The notes under the pieces were generated by a model that was given only the letters and a program-made list of their open reading frames with translations, was not told the origin of the DNA and ran no database searches. Below, piece after piece: positions 7,693-14,903 of a DNA stretch of 14,903 nt (position 1 is the first letter of the stretch; every line of letters begins with the position of its first letter). The stretch is from CAMBDR01 sp046597185 (GTDB lineage Bacteria > Pseudomonadota > Gammaproteobacteria > Burkholderiales > Burkholderiaceae_D): the NCBI GenBank assembly GCA_046597185.1, contig JBKJLF010000482.1, forward strand, positions 1 to 14,903. The letters are read 5' to 3'. Both the position numbers and the translations under genes were made by a program.

Positions 7693-7798
7693 TATAGTTG
7701 ACTCCGTTATGGATCATCACAGATGCTGCCAACCCGTTTTTGCCGCTGATGACTTGGTGGGCAGTAAAAGTTCAACGCGCAGTGTAAACTTGGATAAA

Positions 7799-8917
7799 TT
7801 AGCCCCTGGAATTGTGTTGGTCCGGTGTTGAGTCTGAATTGACGGGGTCCTTCCCGAATTTTCCATCCAAAATATTGCCAATATAAAACAGTGCGCTTGC
7901 GGTAATGAGCATGGCAACGGATTTCACTAACGCCGATAACTGCGTTTCATAATTGCGGTACAAGGTGACGACCACCACCAAGACAATGAAACTGATGATG
8001 GCCAGCCTTAATTTTTGCGCGCTGATTTTAGGATCGAAGACGGGCCGTTTTTCGGTGCTGGCTCGGGTCGGGTTGCCGTAATCCCAGGCCAGATAATCCG
8101 GTGGGCCAAAAAAAGCGCGTAGCTTCTGCCACAAGCCTTGGCGCTTTTGGGTTTCTTTAATGACGGCCATCAGGGTCGTGATCTGTGCTGTGATCGGATT
8201 GAGTGTGGTGGTTAAATGGCCGACGCCGAACTCGGGTTTTTCGGTACGTGTGACGAAGGTGCCGAATAATTTATCCCACGTGATGAATACCCCTGCAAAA
8301 TTGGTATCAATGTAGCATTCGTTGCGGGCATGGTGCAATTCGTGATGATATGGCGTATTGAACAGCAAGCCAAAAATTCGCATTTCGGGCAAATAGGGCG
8401 TGTGGATCAGGAATTGATACAAATTGTGCCCTGCGAAAACCAGGAAGAACGCGCCCGGCGAAAAACCAAATAATGCGAACGGTAAATATATCCAGATAAT
8501 GGTGAATTCTTGCATCACGGAGCGGCGCAATGCGACCGTCAAATTGAATTCTTCGATTTCGTGATGAATGACGTGGCCAGCCCAAAGAAAACTTGAAGTG
8601 TGACTAAGCCGATGGAACCAATAGAATGTAAAATCGACCAGCACAATGAGCGCAACCCATACCCAGAAAGTGTCTTCGAGTGAGAATAGTCGCCAATTAT
8701 TATAGACAAGTAAATAAACACCAAGAAACAGGCCTTTTGAAATAAAGCCCGTTACTTGTTCGAAGATTCCGCAACTAATGTTGCTCAATGAGGCGTTTAT
8801 GCGGAAATTATTGATCTTGTTTCGAAGCACAAAAATAAATTCGATAACCACGCAGGCAATCATGATGGGAATGCCGATAGCAATAATATCTGGATAAACG
8901 GTCACATCAATCTCCAC
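7799..8917 (-). CDS. Membrane di-iron fatty acid hydroxylase / sterol desaturase family protein, AGMO-like
   Basis: A 372-residue integral membrane oxygenase with the histidine boxes that bind two irons: H102RLSH106 (HxxxH), H115VIHH119 (HxxHH) and H192ELHH196 (HxxHH), plus His164 and His172. The surrounding text, such as DFTFYWFHRLSH, FLWAGHVIHH and the stretch through HHARNECYIDTNFAG, resembles alkylglycerol monooxygenase and related bacterial enzymes more than classical sterol desaturases. It would use O2 to hydroxylate an alkyl chain or ether lipid at the inner membrane. A long C-terminal extension carries one or two further helices (about 306-345). The GTG at 8917 has only a weak upstream site; the GTG at 8905 (residue 5) is preceded by GGAG at 8912-8915 with a six-base gap, so the native protein may be 368 residues. 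The gene lies 102 bp after the large assembly enzyme, suggesting that it acts on the same lipid. Confidence 0.85.
   Translation of the reverse strand: MEIDVTVYPDIIAIGIPIMIACVVIEFIFVLRNKINNFRINASLSNISCGIFEQVTGFISKGLFLGVYLLVYNNWRLFSLEDTFWVWVALIVLVDFTFYWFHRLSHTSSFLWAGHVIHHEIEEFNLTVALRRSVMQEFTIIWIYLPFALFGFSPGAFFLVFAGHNLYQFLIHTPYLPEMRIFGLLFNTPYHHELHHARNECYIDTNFAGVFITWDKLFGTFVTRTEKPEFGVGHLTTTLNPITAQITTLMAVIKETQKRQGLWQKLRAFFGPPDYLAWDYGNPTRASTEKRPVFDPKISAQKLRLAIISFIVLVVVVTLYRNYETQLSALVKSVAMLITASALFYIGNILDGKFGKDPVNSDSTPDQHNSRG
8912..8915 (-). promoter_or_regulatory. Ribosome binding site favouring the GTG at 8905 for the hydroxylase
   Basis: GGAG on the minus strand is followed by six bases and GTG (8905-8903). 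The longer start at 8917 would overlap this site and has no comparable one of its own. The difference is four residues, outside every conserved box. Confidence 0.5.
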
Positions 8918-8952
8918 TTCAATCTGTCAGGACTACATCAATATACAAAGAT

Positions 8953-8978
8953 GGGTGGGCGCATTGCTTTGCCCACCC
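8953..8978 (-). terminator. Hairpin after the assembly-enzyme gene, possible weak terminator or attenuator
   Basis: GGGTGGGC (8953-8960) and GCCCACCC (8971-8978) form a perfect 8-bp stem with a 10-base loop, about 40 bases after the stop codon of the large gene. On the minus strand the stem is followed by ATCTTTGTATATT, only a poor T tract. It may partly stop transcription, lowering expression of the downstream hydroxylase and export genes, or protect the 3' end of the message. Full termination is doubtful. Confidence 0.42.
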
Positions 8979-9019
8979 CGTTTAGGGCACGATTAGCGCA
9001 TTATACAACGCCTTTACCG

Positions 9020-12000
9020 TCAAAGCACCACCGCTTGCGCCGAATGGGATAAGCACCGCGCCAATTGCACCGCCAATTCCGGGTCTTGCATGATCGACCA
9101 GTGATCGCCGTTCAAGGTTAAGCAGGATAGCATCTTGCTATCGATTAAGGCGTACCAATCGTTCATGTAATTGTCAAAGACGCTGCTTGAGGCGCGCACC
9201 AGCACGGTGTTCATTGGGTTGATGCGTTTCGGATTAAACCCGCGTGCATTGAACAGGTTGGAAATGGCAACCTTGCTGAACCGCTCTTTTTGCGCTTCCG
9301 GGTCTTGGCTCGAATACCCAAGGAAGCGATAGAACTGGTTCTTGGCCGCCTCGTTTGGATTGGCGAAGAAGCCAAAGCGTTGGCCAAACCGACCCAGCAA
9401 TACCTCCAGCGTTTGATCCTGGTATAGATCATCCAGATTTTGAACATTATTTTCGTTAATGAACACGTCAAAATCCTTCGGCACATGCGGCGCTTCGGCA
9501 TCAATTGAGATGAACAGGCCCACTTCATGGCCCTGGCGTATCAGCTCTTGTGCGATATGGAAGGCAATTGCGACACCATACGACCAGCCGCCAATCAGAT
9601 ACGGGCCGCTGGCTTGCGTCTCCAGAATGCGTTGCGTGTATTCGCCAACCATGTCGCTGAGATTGGCGAAACAATGTTGCCCCTCAATAAATCCATTGGC
9701 CTCCAATCCATACATCGTGATATCCAGATTATGTTTTTCGAGGAGTTCTTTCTTGAGGTTTTTTACCAGTGGATAGAAGGATGCCAGATGTCCGCCCAAG
9801 CCATGCACCATGAATAATGGTTGTGCTTTTGTCGTAGCCTGCTTCTTGCCGCCCAGTTCCGGGAAGCGAATCAGGTTCGGCGTGACGGTGCAGCCTTGTT
9901 CTCTTTCGATGGACGCCAACAGCTTGCCAACGGTCGGGAATTCATAGATCGAATGGATCGACAGGTTGGCGCTAAATTGCGTATTGACCGTGCTGACCAG
10001 TGACATCACCAATAACGAGTGACCGCCCAATTCCATGAAATCGTCGTTTAAGCCGATGCCAGTGACGTTGAGCAATTCCTCCCATATTTTCGCCATTTTT
10101 ACTTCCGATGGCGTCGAAGGCGTCGCAAAGTCCGAATTGCCGCTGGCACTGATTTCCATGTCTTCCAGCATCTTCCGATCGACTTTTCCGTTCGGATTTA
10201 AGGGAATCGCAGGCAATTGCAGCATCAGATTCGGAATCATGTAGCTCGGTAAAATATCTTCAAGATACGTGCGCAAATCAGACGCCTTCAAATCGGGCTG
10301 ATTGGTTGTGAAATAGGCGATGATTTTTTTCCGGGTATCGACTTCTTTCACCACCACCGCCACGCTCTCGATGGCGGTATGCGCGCCCAACACGCTTTCG
10401 ATTGCGCCCAATTCAATCCGATAACCGCGTACTTTCACTTGATTGTCGGTGCGGCCCAAGTAATCAATATTGCCGTCTGGCCGGAAACGAACCAGATCGC
10501 CGGATTTGTAGATTTTTTCACCTTGGATGAAAGGACTGTCTAAAAATGCTGCGGCATTATTGTCGGGCCGGTTCAAATAGCCTCTCGTGACGCCTGCACC
10601 AGCAATATACAGTTCGCCGACAAAGCCAAGCGGAACCTGATTCAATTGTGCATCCAGCACATGCACCTGGGTGTTGGCAATCGGCTTGCCGATGGTCATT
10701 TCGGTGAGTGGGCCATGCAGCACCGCCAGCGTGGCCGTGACAGTGGTTTCTGTCGGGCCGTAGGTATTGATCAATGGAATATCGGGATTGATCTGACGCC
10801 AAGTGTTGTAGCGGTTCAAATCGGCCGCTTCGCCACCGATGGCAACCATGCGAACCCCAAGCTTGGTCACATCAAGGTCGTGGATCGTGTGCCAGAAGGC
10901 AGTCGAAAATTTGAGTACGCTGACAGAATTGCCAACAATGAGCGCTTTCAGGCGTTCGATATCGGTCAAATTGTCTTTGTCCGTCATCAGAAGTATTGCA
11001 CCGGAAAATAGCGTCGGGAAAACTTCTTCAATGAAAGAGTCGAAGTTGACCGTGGAAAATTGCAGCATCACATCTGACGGCTTCATGCCAAATGAATACA
11101 TAATGCTGAAATTATGGTTCACCACACTGCGGTGCTCCACCAACACACCTTTCGGTTTTCCGGTGGTGCCGGAGGTGTAAATCACATAGGCCAAATCGGT
11201 TGGACTCACTTCGACCGGTGGGATGAGCGCACTGTCGTGTGCAGGGTCTGCCGCGAACATGAATTCGGGCGCGTCCACCACTAATAATTTGTTCTGATGA
11301 TGTGCCAATTGATTTTTCGAGTAGCCGTCAACCAGAATATGCTGTGTGCCGCAATCGTCGATCATAAAGTCCAGGCTGCTTACCGGATAGGTCGGATCTA
11401 GCGGCACATAGGCACAACCCGCCTTAAAGATACCCAAAATCGACGCAATCAAGTCCATCGATCGATTCACCGATAAGCCAACGAACTGCCTTGGCTTGAC
11501 GCCATGGCCGATCAAATTACGCGCCACCAGATTCGCCCTGCGATTCAATTCACGGTATGACGTTGCTTGTCCTTGGTAGATAATCGCAACGGCATTGGGC
11601 GTTCTTTGCGCCTGCTCTTCAAAAAGTTGATGCAAGCAGGCATGTGAGGGGTACTGCACTTGGGTTTGATTCCATTCGGCAATTTTTTGGATGTCGTTAT
11701 CGTAAGACTGGCCATCAGGCGTGGGCAGTGCATTGTTTCTAACCAGAAAATTGATGGTTTTCTCGAACCATGTGTCAATGAATTTCGTTTCCATGACTGC
11801 CAGCACTTCTTTGTCCATGTGGGCTCTAAAGTTGGTGCTGTCGTAGAACGATTCAGTTTTTGCGGTCGGGTCCTCAAATAAACGGATAATCAGTTGGCGA
11901 TAGGATTTGCAATGCTCGTCCCACTTCTCCATGGGGTAATTTCTGAGGCGGTTCACGAACTCGCCACGGCTGACCTCTTCGAGCCGATAACCCATACTGC

Positions 12001-14857
12001 GCAACATGATGACGATGCGCTTCATGTCGATCGATTCTTTGGACTGGCTCGTGATGTTGTAATTGGTGTTTTCTGCCTTGCCGATCACCGATGCCATCGA
12101 GTCGGCCATCAAGTCAACTGGCACAATGTCATGCAAATAATTGCCCTGCGGGAAAGATCCCAATGTCAATAAAATGCGCAACATGATATTCAAGCCATCG
12201 TTGACCTTGGTGAGGCCCGTTTTAAGATGGCCACCGACCCAGACCAGACGATACACATTACAGATGATGCCGTCGTTGCGTGCCATTTTGCACATCTCTT
12301 CACTGGCGTACTTGCTGATGTCGTAGCCGAAATAGCGATTGATCTCGCCCGGATCGATAGCATCGCCTTCCAGGAATACCGCAGTATCCTCTTTCTTGGG
12401 TGTGAAAGTACTGGTGCTGGTGTAATGCAGTTCTTTTTTGCGGCCAGTGCGGGCCAACTGTAACAGGCTACGGGTGCCGTCCACGTTGATTTCCCGGATG
12501 CCTTCATACGGCAGCCAGTTGTTGACATGCGAGCCGATATGGAAAATTCGATCAACATTGTCGGTGACCCATGCGTATTTACTATAGGGGATGCCGACGT
12601 TTTTCTTGCTCAAATCACCTTGGATTAGCACCACGCGTGAGCGGTCGATGTCTGCCTCCATGTGGAAATAGGCAAGCGCCGCATCGAATTTTTTCTCGAT
12701 GGCTTCCTGTGTTTTTCCGCGCACCAGCAAAACAAAGGTATCCTCGGTGCGCTTCATCATCGCTTTCAGGAAATGCAAACCGAAGAAGCCAGTGCCGCCA
12801 GTAATAAGGCCTATACCAGTGGGGCCTTCCAGCAGCGGATTGATGTGCATCGGCGGCAGGTAAATATCGTTGGCTACGTCCGGGAACTCATATTCTGACG
12901 ACCGGTATAGATAGCCGCTGATAGTTGGATAGCGGAACAAGAGCTCCATTGAGACGTTCAAGCGGGTGGACAGTTCCAGCATTGTTAGCGAGGAGCCGCC
13001 CAGTTCAAAGAAGTTATTGTTGATGCCGATGCGGTGCGCCGGGGTATTTAAAATCTCGGCCCAGATGGCGACCAACTCCAGCTCTGCCGGCGTACTGGCG
13101 GCAACGAATTTAAGGGAATCAGCTTTCGCTGCCTCGCCCCCGCTTGCGCCATGATGCAAGGATTGATCCAGTAAAACGGTAAATTTATGCTTGAGATACA
13201 TTTGCCGGGAAAGTCGGCGCTGCACCTTGCCGCTGGTGGTTACCGGCAGGTCTTTGGGCTTGATAAGTACCACTCGATCCACATGCAATTGATGATCGGT
13301 GTAGATTGCTGCCCGAATCTGGGTCACGATGTTGGGTAATTCTTCATCTGCAGTCGAGGTGGTGCCAGCAACGACGACCAGCTTTTCCAGGTTTTCTTCT
13401 TCGATTGAAAATGCAGCGATGCAACCGGCGCGCAGACCCTTGACATCATTGGCGCTCCACTCGATATCTTCGGCGTGGAAATTCTTGCCTTGGATGATGA
13501 TAACATCCTTGATCCGTCCGGTGATGAATATTTGCCCATCCTTGAAATAGCCAGTATCGCCGGAGCGCATGTATTCCAGTCCGTCATTTTCGATTTTGGC
13601 TTGAAAGGTTTCTCTGGTTTCGTCAGGACGATTCCAGTAACCTTTGGCGACGCAGGGGCCATTGATCCAGATTTCGCCTTCGACGCCTTCGGCCACCTCT
13701 TCGCAGGTTTCGACATTCACCACGGCGATGGTGTCGCACGGTTCTGCAATACCAGATGGCATATAGCCGGTGGCCTCGTCGGCGTGCAACGGATGGCCTT
13801 TGCGTGTGCCAGTCACGATCAGGGTTGCTTCTGCCAGGCCATACACCGCCATATGCGAACCTGGGTTGAGTTTGTGATGGGCAAATTTGCGGTTGAATCG
13901 TTCGACCGTTTCTTTGCGCACCGGTTCGGCCCCGTTAAAAGCGGTTTGCCAACTGGAAAGATCCAAGCCCTCGGCATCTTCGTCGCTGATCTTGTTGACG
14001 CAAAGATCATAGGCAAAATTAGGCGCACCGCTGGATGTGGCGCGATATTTGCTGATTGCGCGTAGCCAGCGAACCGGCTTTTGCATAAAATGCAAAGGTG
14101 ACATGAAAATAAGCGGCACGCCCTTATACAATGGCTGCAATACATTACCGATCAAGCCCATATCATGAATCAACGGCAACCAGCCCACGACAATGGTTTT
14201 ATCGGTATGGTGATAAATCGAATTGATGGCTTTTTCGTTGGCCATCAAGTTGTTATGGGTGATCATGACGCCTTTTGGCGTGCCAGTCGAGCCGGAGGTG
14301 TATTGTAGAAAGGCGATGTGACCGGGGGTAATATTTTGCTCAATAAAACGACTTTCGATGCCGACCTCAAGTTCGTCGGTATTAATCCATTCCATGCGGG
14401 AAATGCCAGCCTTGTCATGGGTGCCAGTCTCCAGATCTGGCGCACTTTCCATGCGCATGGTTTTTTCGATCACGCCAGTGGTCGATAAAATCAGCGAAAC
14501 ATCGCAATCCTCAACAATGCCGTTGAGTCGCTTGGCCATTTTTTTGCTGCTTGGCGGGAACACCAATACGGCCGTGGCACCCACATATAAACAACCGAAA
14601 AATGCGATCAAAAATTCCAGCCCCTGGGGGTAGATCAAGAGTACGCGGCTATTGAAAGCATGCGCATTTCTGTCCTGTATTTTGGCTGCCAGACGTTTTG
14701 CCGCCTGATCTAGTTCACCATAGGTTATCGGTACTTCCTCATTCTCGCCGTCCTTCAAAAAAATGTACGCGACTTGGTTTGGCGTCAGTCGCGCTCTCTC
14801 TTTGAGAATGTGGACGAGCGTCGGTAGGTTGCTAATATTTTTGGCTGAATTTTCCAC
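9020..14857 (-). CDS. Hybrid NRPS-like enzyme: FAAL - carrier - thioester reductase - adenylation - carrier - thioesterase
   Basis: A 1945-residue enzyme. Residues 1-565: fatty acyl-AMP ligase, with YTSGSTGTPKG (186-196), GAPNFAYDLC (277-286), GKNFHAEDIE (457-466) and Lys544. Residues 590-655: carrier, Ser623 in LGGSS. Residues 680-1045: NADPH-dependent thioester reductase, TGGTGFFG (686-693), Tyr845-x3-Lys849. Residues 1075-1565: amino-acid adenylation domain, YTSGTTGKPKG (1227-1237), Asp1273, NTYGPTE (1364-1370), Lys1558. Residues 1580-1650: carrier, Ser1614 in LGGHS. Residues 1675-1945: type I thioesterase, Ser1759 in GWSYG, likely Asp1786 and His1919. I find no condensation domain. The predicted chemistry is activation and loading of a fatty acid, reduction to aldehyde or alcohol, and separate amino-acid activation with thioesterase release. 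Both carriers need a phosphopantetheinyl transferase encoded elsewhere. Start is GTG with GAGG at 14864-14867, six bases away. It is the first visible gene of the operon. The product is unknown. Confidence 0.93.
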   Translation of the reverse strand: MENSAKNISNLPTLVHILKERARLTPNQVAYIFLKDGENEEVPITYGELDQAAKRLAAKIQDRNAHAFNSRVLLIYPQGLEFLIAFFGCLYVGATAVLVFPPSSKKMAKRLNGIVEDCDVSLILSTTGVIEKTMRMESAPDLETGTHDKAGISRMEWINTDELEVGIESRFIEQNITPGHIAFLQYTSGSTGTPKGVMITHNNLMANEKAINSIYHHTDKTIVVGWLPLIHDMGLIGNVLQPLYKGVPLIFMSPLHFMQKPVRWLRAISKYRATSSGAPNFAYDLCVNKISDEDAEGLDLSSWQTAFNGAEPVRKETVERFNRKFAHHKLNPGSHMAVYGLAEATLIVTGTRKGHPLHADEATGYMPSGIAEPCDTIAVVNVETCEEVAEGVEGEIWINGPCVAKGYWNRPDETRETFQAKIENDGLEYMRSGDTGYFKDGQIFITGRIKDVIIIQGKNFHAEDIEWSANDVKGLRAGCIAAFSIEEENLEKLVVVAGTTSTADEELPNIVTQIRAAIYTDHQLHVDRVVLIKPKDLPVTTSGKVQRRLSRQMYLKHKFTVLLDQSLHHGASGGEAAKADSLKFVAASTPAELELVAIWAEILNTPAHRIGINNNFFELGGSSLTMLELSTRLNVSMELLFRYPTISGYLYRSSEYEFPDVANDIYLPPMHINPLLEGPTGIGLITGGTGFFGLHFLKAMMKRTEDTFVLLVRGKTQEAIEKKFDAALAYFHMEADIDRSRVVLIQGDLSKKNVGIPYSKYAWVTDNVDRIFHIGSHVNNWLPYEGIREINVDGTRSLLQLARTGRKKELHYTSTSTFTPKKEDTAVFLEGDAIDPGEINRYFGYDISKYASEEMCKMARNDGIICNVYRLVWVGGHLKTGLTKVNDGLNIMLRILLTLGSFPQGNYLHDIVPVDLMADSMASVIGKAENTNYNITSQSKESIDMKRIVIMLRSMGYRLEEVSRGEFVNRLRNYPMEKWDEHCKSYRQLIIRLFEDPTAKTESFYDSTNFRAHMDKEVLAVMETKFIDTWFEKTINFLVRNNALPTPDGQSYDNDIQKIAEWNQTQVQYPSHACLHQLFEEQAQRTPNAVAIIYQGQATSYRELNRRANLVARNLIGHGVKPRQFVGLSVNRSMDLIASILGIFKAGCAYVPLDPTYPVSSLDFMIDDCGTQHILVDGYSKNQLAHHQNKLLVVDAPEFMFAADPAHDSALIPPVEVSPTDLAYVIYTSGTTGKPKGVLVEHRSVVNHNFSIMYSFGMKPSDVMLQFSTVNFDSFIEEVFPTLFSGAILLMTDKDNLTDIERLKALIVGNSVSVLKFSTAFWHTIHDLDVTKLGVRMVAIGGEAADLNRYNTWRQINPDIPLINTYGPTETTVTATLAVLHGPLTEMTIGKPIANTQVHVLDAQLNQVPLGFVGELYIAGAGVTRGYLNRPDNNAAAFLDSPFIQGEKIYKSGDLVRFRPDGNIDYLGRTDNQVKVRGYRIELGAIESVLGAHTAIESVAVVVKEVDTRKKIIAYFTTNQPDLKASDLRTYLEDILPSYMIPNLMLQLPAIPLNPNGKVDRKMLEDMEISASGNSDFATPSTPSEVKMAKIWEELLNVTGIGLNDDFMELGGHSLLVMSLVSTVNTQFSANLSIHSIYEFPTVGKLLASIEREQGCTVTPNLIRFPELGGKKQATTKAQPLFMVHGLGGHLASFYPLVKNLKKELLEKHNLDITMYGLEANGFIEGQHCFANLSDMVGEYTQRILETQASGPYLIGGWSYGVAIAFHIAQELIRQGHEVGLFISIDAEAPHVPKDFDVFINENNVQNLDDLYQDQTLEVLLGRFGQRFGFFANPNEAAKNQFYRFLGYSSQDPEAQKERFSKVAISNLFNARGFNPKRINPMNTVLVRASSSVFDNYMNDWYALIDSKMLSCLTLNGDHWSIMQDPELAVQLARCLSHSAQAVVL

Positions 14858-14860
14858 ACT

Positions 14861-14867
14861 TCACCTC
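14861..14867 (-). promoter_or_regulatory. Ribosome binding site of the assembly enzyme, supporting a GTG start
   Basis: GAGGTGA on the minus strand stands just before the GTG at 14857-14855 (GAGG with a six-base gap). No ATG with a comparable site occurs nearby. Only 36 further bases of upstream DNA are in the window, so the promoter cannot be judged. Confidence 0.65.
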
Positions 14868-14903
14868 AGGTTAATGTTTGCGAAAAGCGCTGTTTTGTTG
14901 GCT

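Noticed and set aside
7726..7764. Imperfect inverted repeat (CTGCCAACC / GGTGGGCAG) between the hydroxylase and DUF1772-like genes.
   Set aside because: One mismatch, a 21-base loop and no T tract; not strong enough to call an operator or terminator.
10736..11041. Assignment of the adenylation domain to aspartate or asparagine because of Lys at the fourth pocket position.
   Set aside because: The other pocket positions (Ser, Glu, Ala, Gly, Thr, Val, Thr) do not fit those codes, and the alignment was by eye.
13475..14065. Long open frame of 196 codons on the plus strand inside the FAAL region.
   Set aside because: It lies wholly antisense to conserved FAAL sequence, has no recognisable motif and lacks a good ribosome binding site; it looks like a shadow of the real gene's codon use.

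Overview
The window looks like chromosomal DNA of a Gram-negative bacterium, most likely a beta- or gammaproteobacterium. It has moderate GC, a Tat lipoprotein signal, a C-terminal Phe outer-membrane barrel, a LolA-like periplasmic domain, Shine-Dalgarno starts and an Rhs/YD-repeat fragment. I cannot name the genus. I see no tRNA, rRNA, CRISPR array or intact insertion sequence.

Layout. (1) 1-205, minus strand: a piece of an Rhs/YD-repeat protein that runs off the left edge and loses its repeat character near position 195-205. Positions 206-523 hold no gene I can support. (2) 524-2715, plus strand: two overlapping genes, a Tat-exported lipoprotein of the gluconate 2-dehydrogenase subunit 3 type and a GMC flavoprotein. 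They resemble the small and catalytic subunits of FAD-dependent glucose dehydrogenase; no cytochrome subunit is present. (3) 14857 down to 2719, minus strand: five co-directional genes that read as one operon. In transcription order they are a 1945-aa multidomain assembly enzyme, an AGMO/sterol-desaturase-like di-iron hydroxylase, a DUF1772-like membrane protein, an MMPL/RND transporter joined in frame to a LolA-like periplasmic domain, and a DUF1302-like outer-membrane barrel. The two groups converge with only 3 bp between their stop codons.

How the genes may work together. The large enzyme reads, in order: fatty acyl-AMP ligase (FAAL), carrier, thioester reductase, amino-acid adenylation domain, carrier, thioesterase. 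It has no condensation domain. The reductase sits in the middle, directly before what looks like a condensation-to-adenylation linker. This suggests that a fatty acid is activated, loaded and reduced to an aldehyde or alcohol, while an amino acid is activated separately and released by the thioesterase. The hydroxylase could modify the alkyl chain, and the RND, periplasmic LolA-like and outer-membrane proteins could carry the finished lipid to the outer membrane. The GMC pair could oxidise an alcohol in the periplasm, but its link to the pathway is only by position. The candidate undescribed system is therefore a synthesis-plus-export cluster for a reduced-acyl/amino-acid lipid. Its two clearest oddities are the order of domains in the large enzyme and the RND-LolA read-through fusion with its own internal ribosome binding site.
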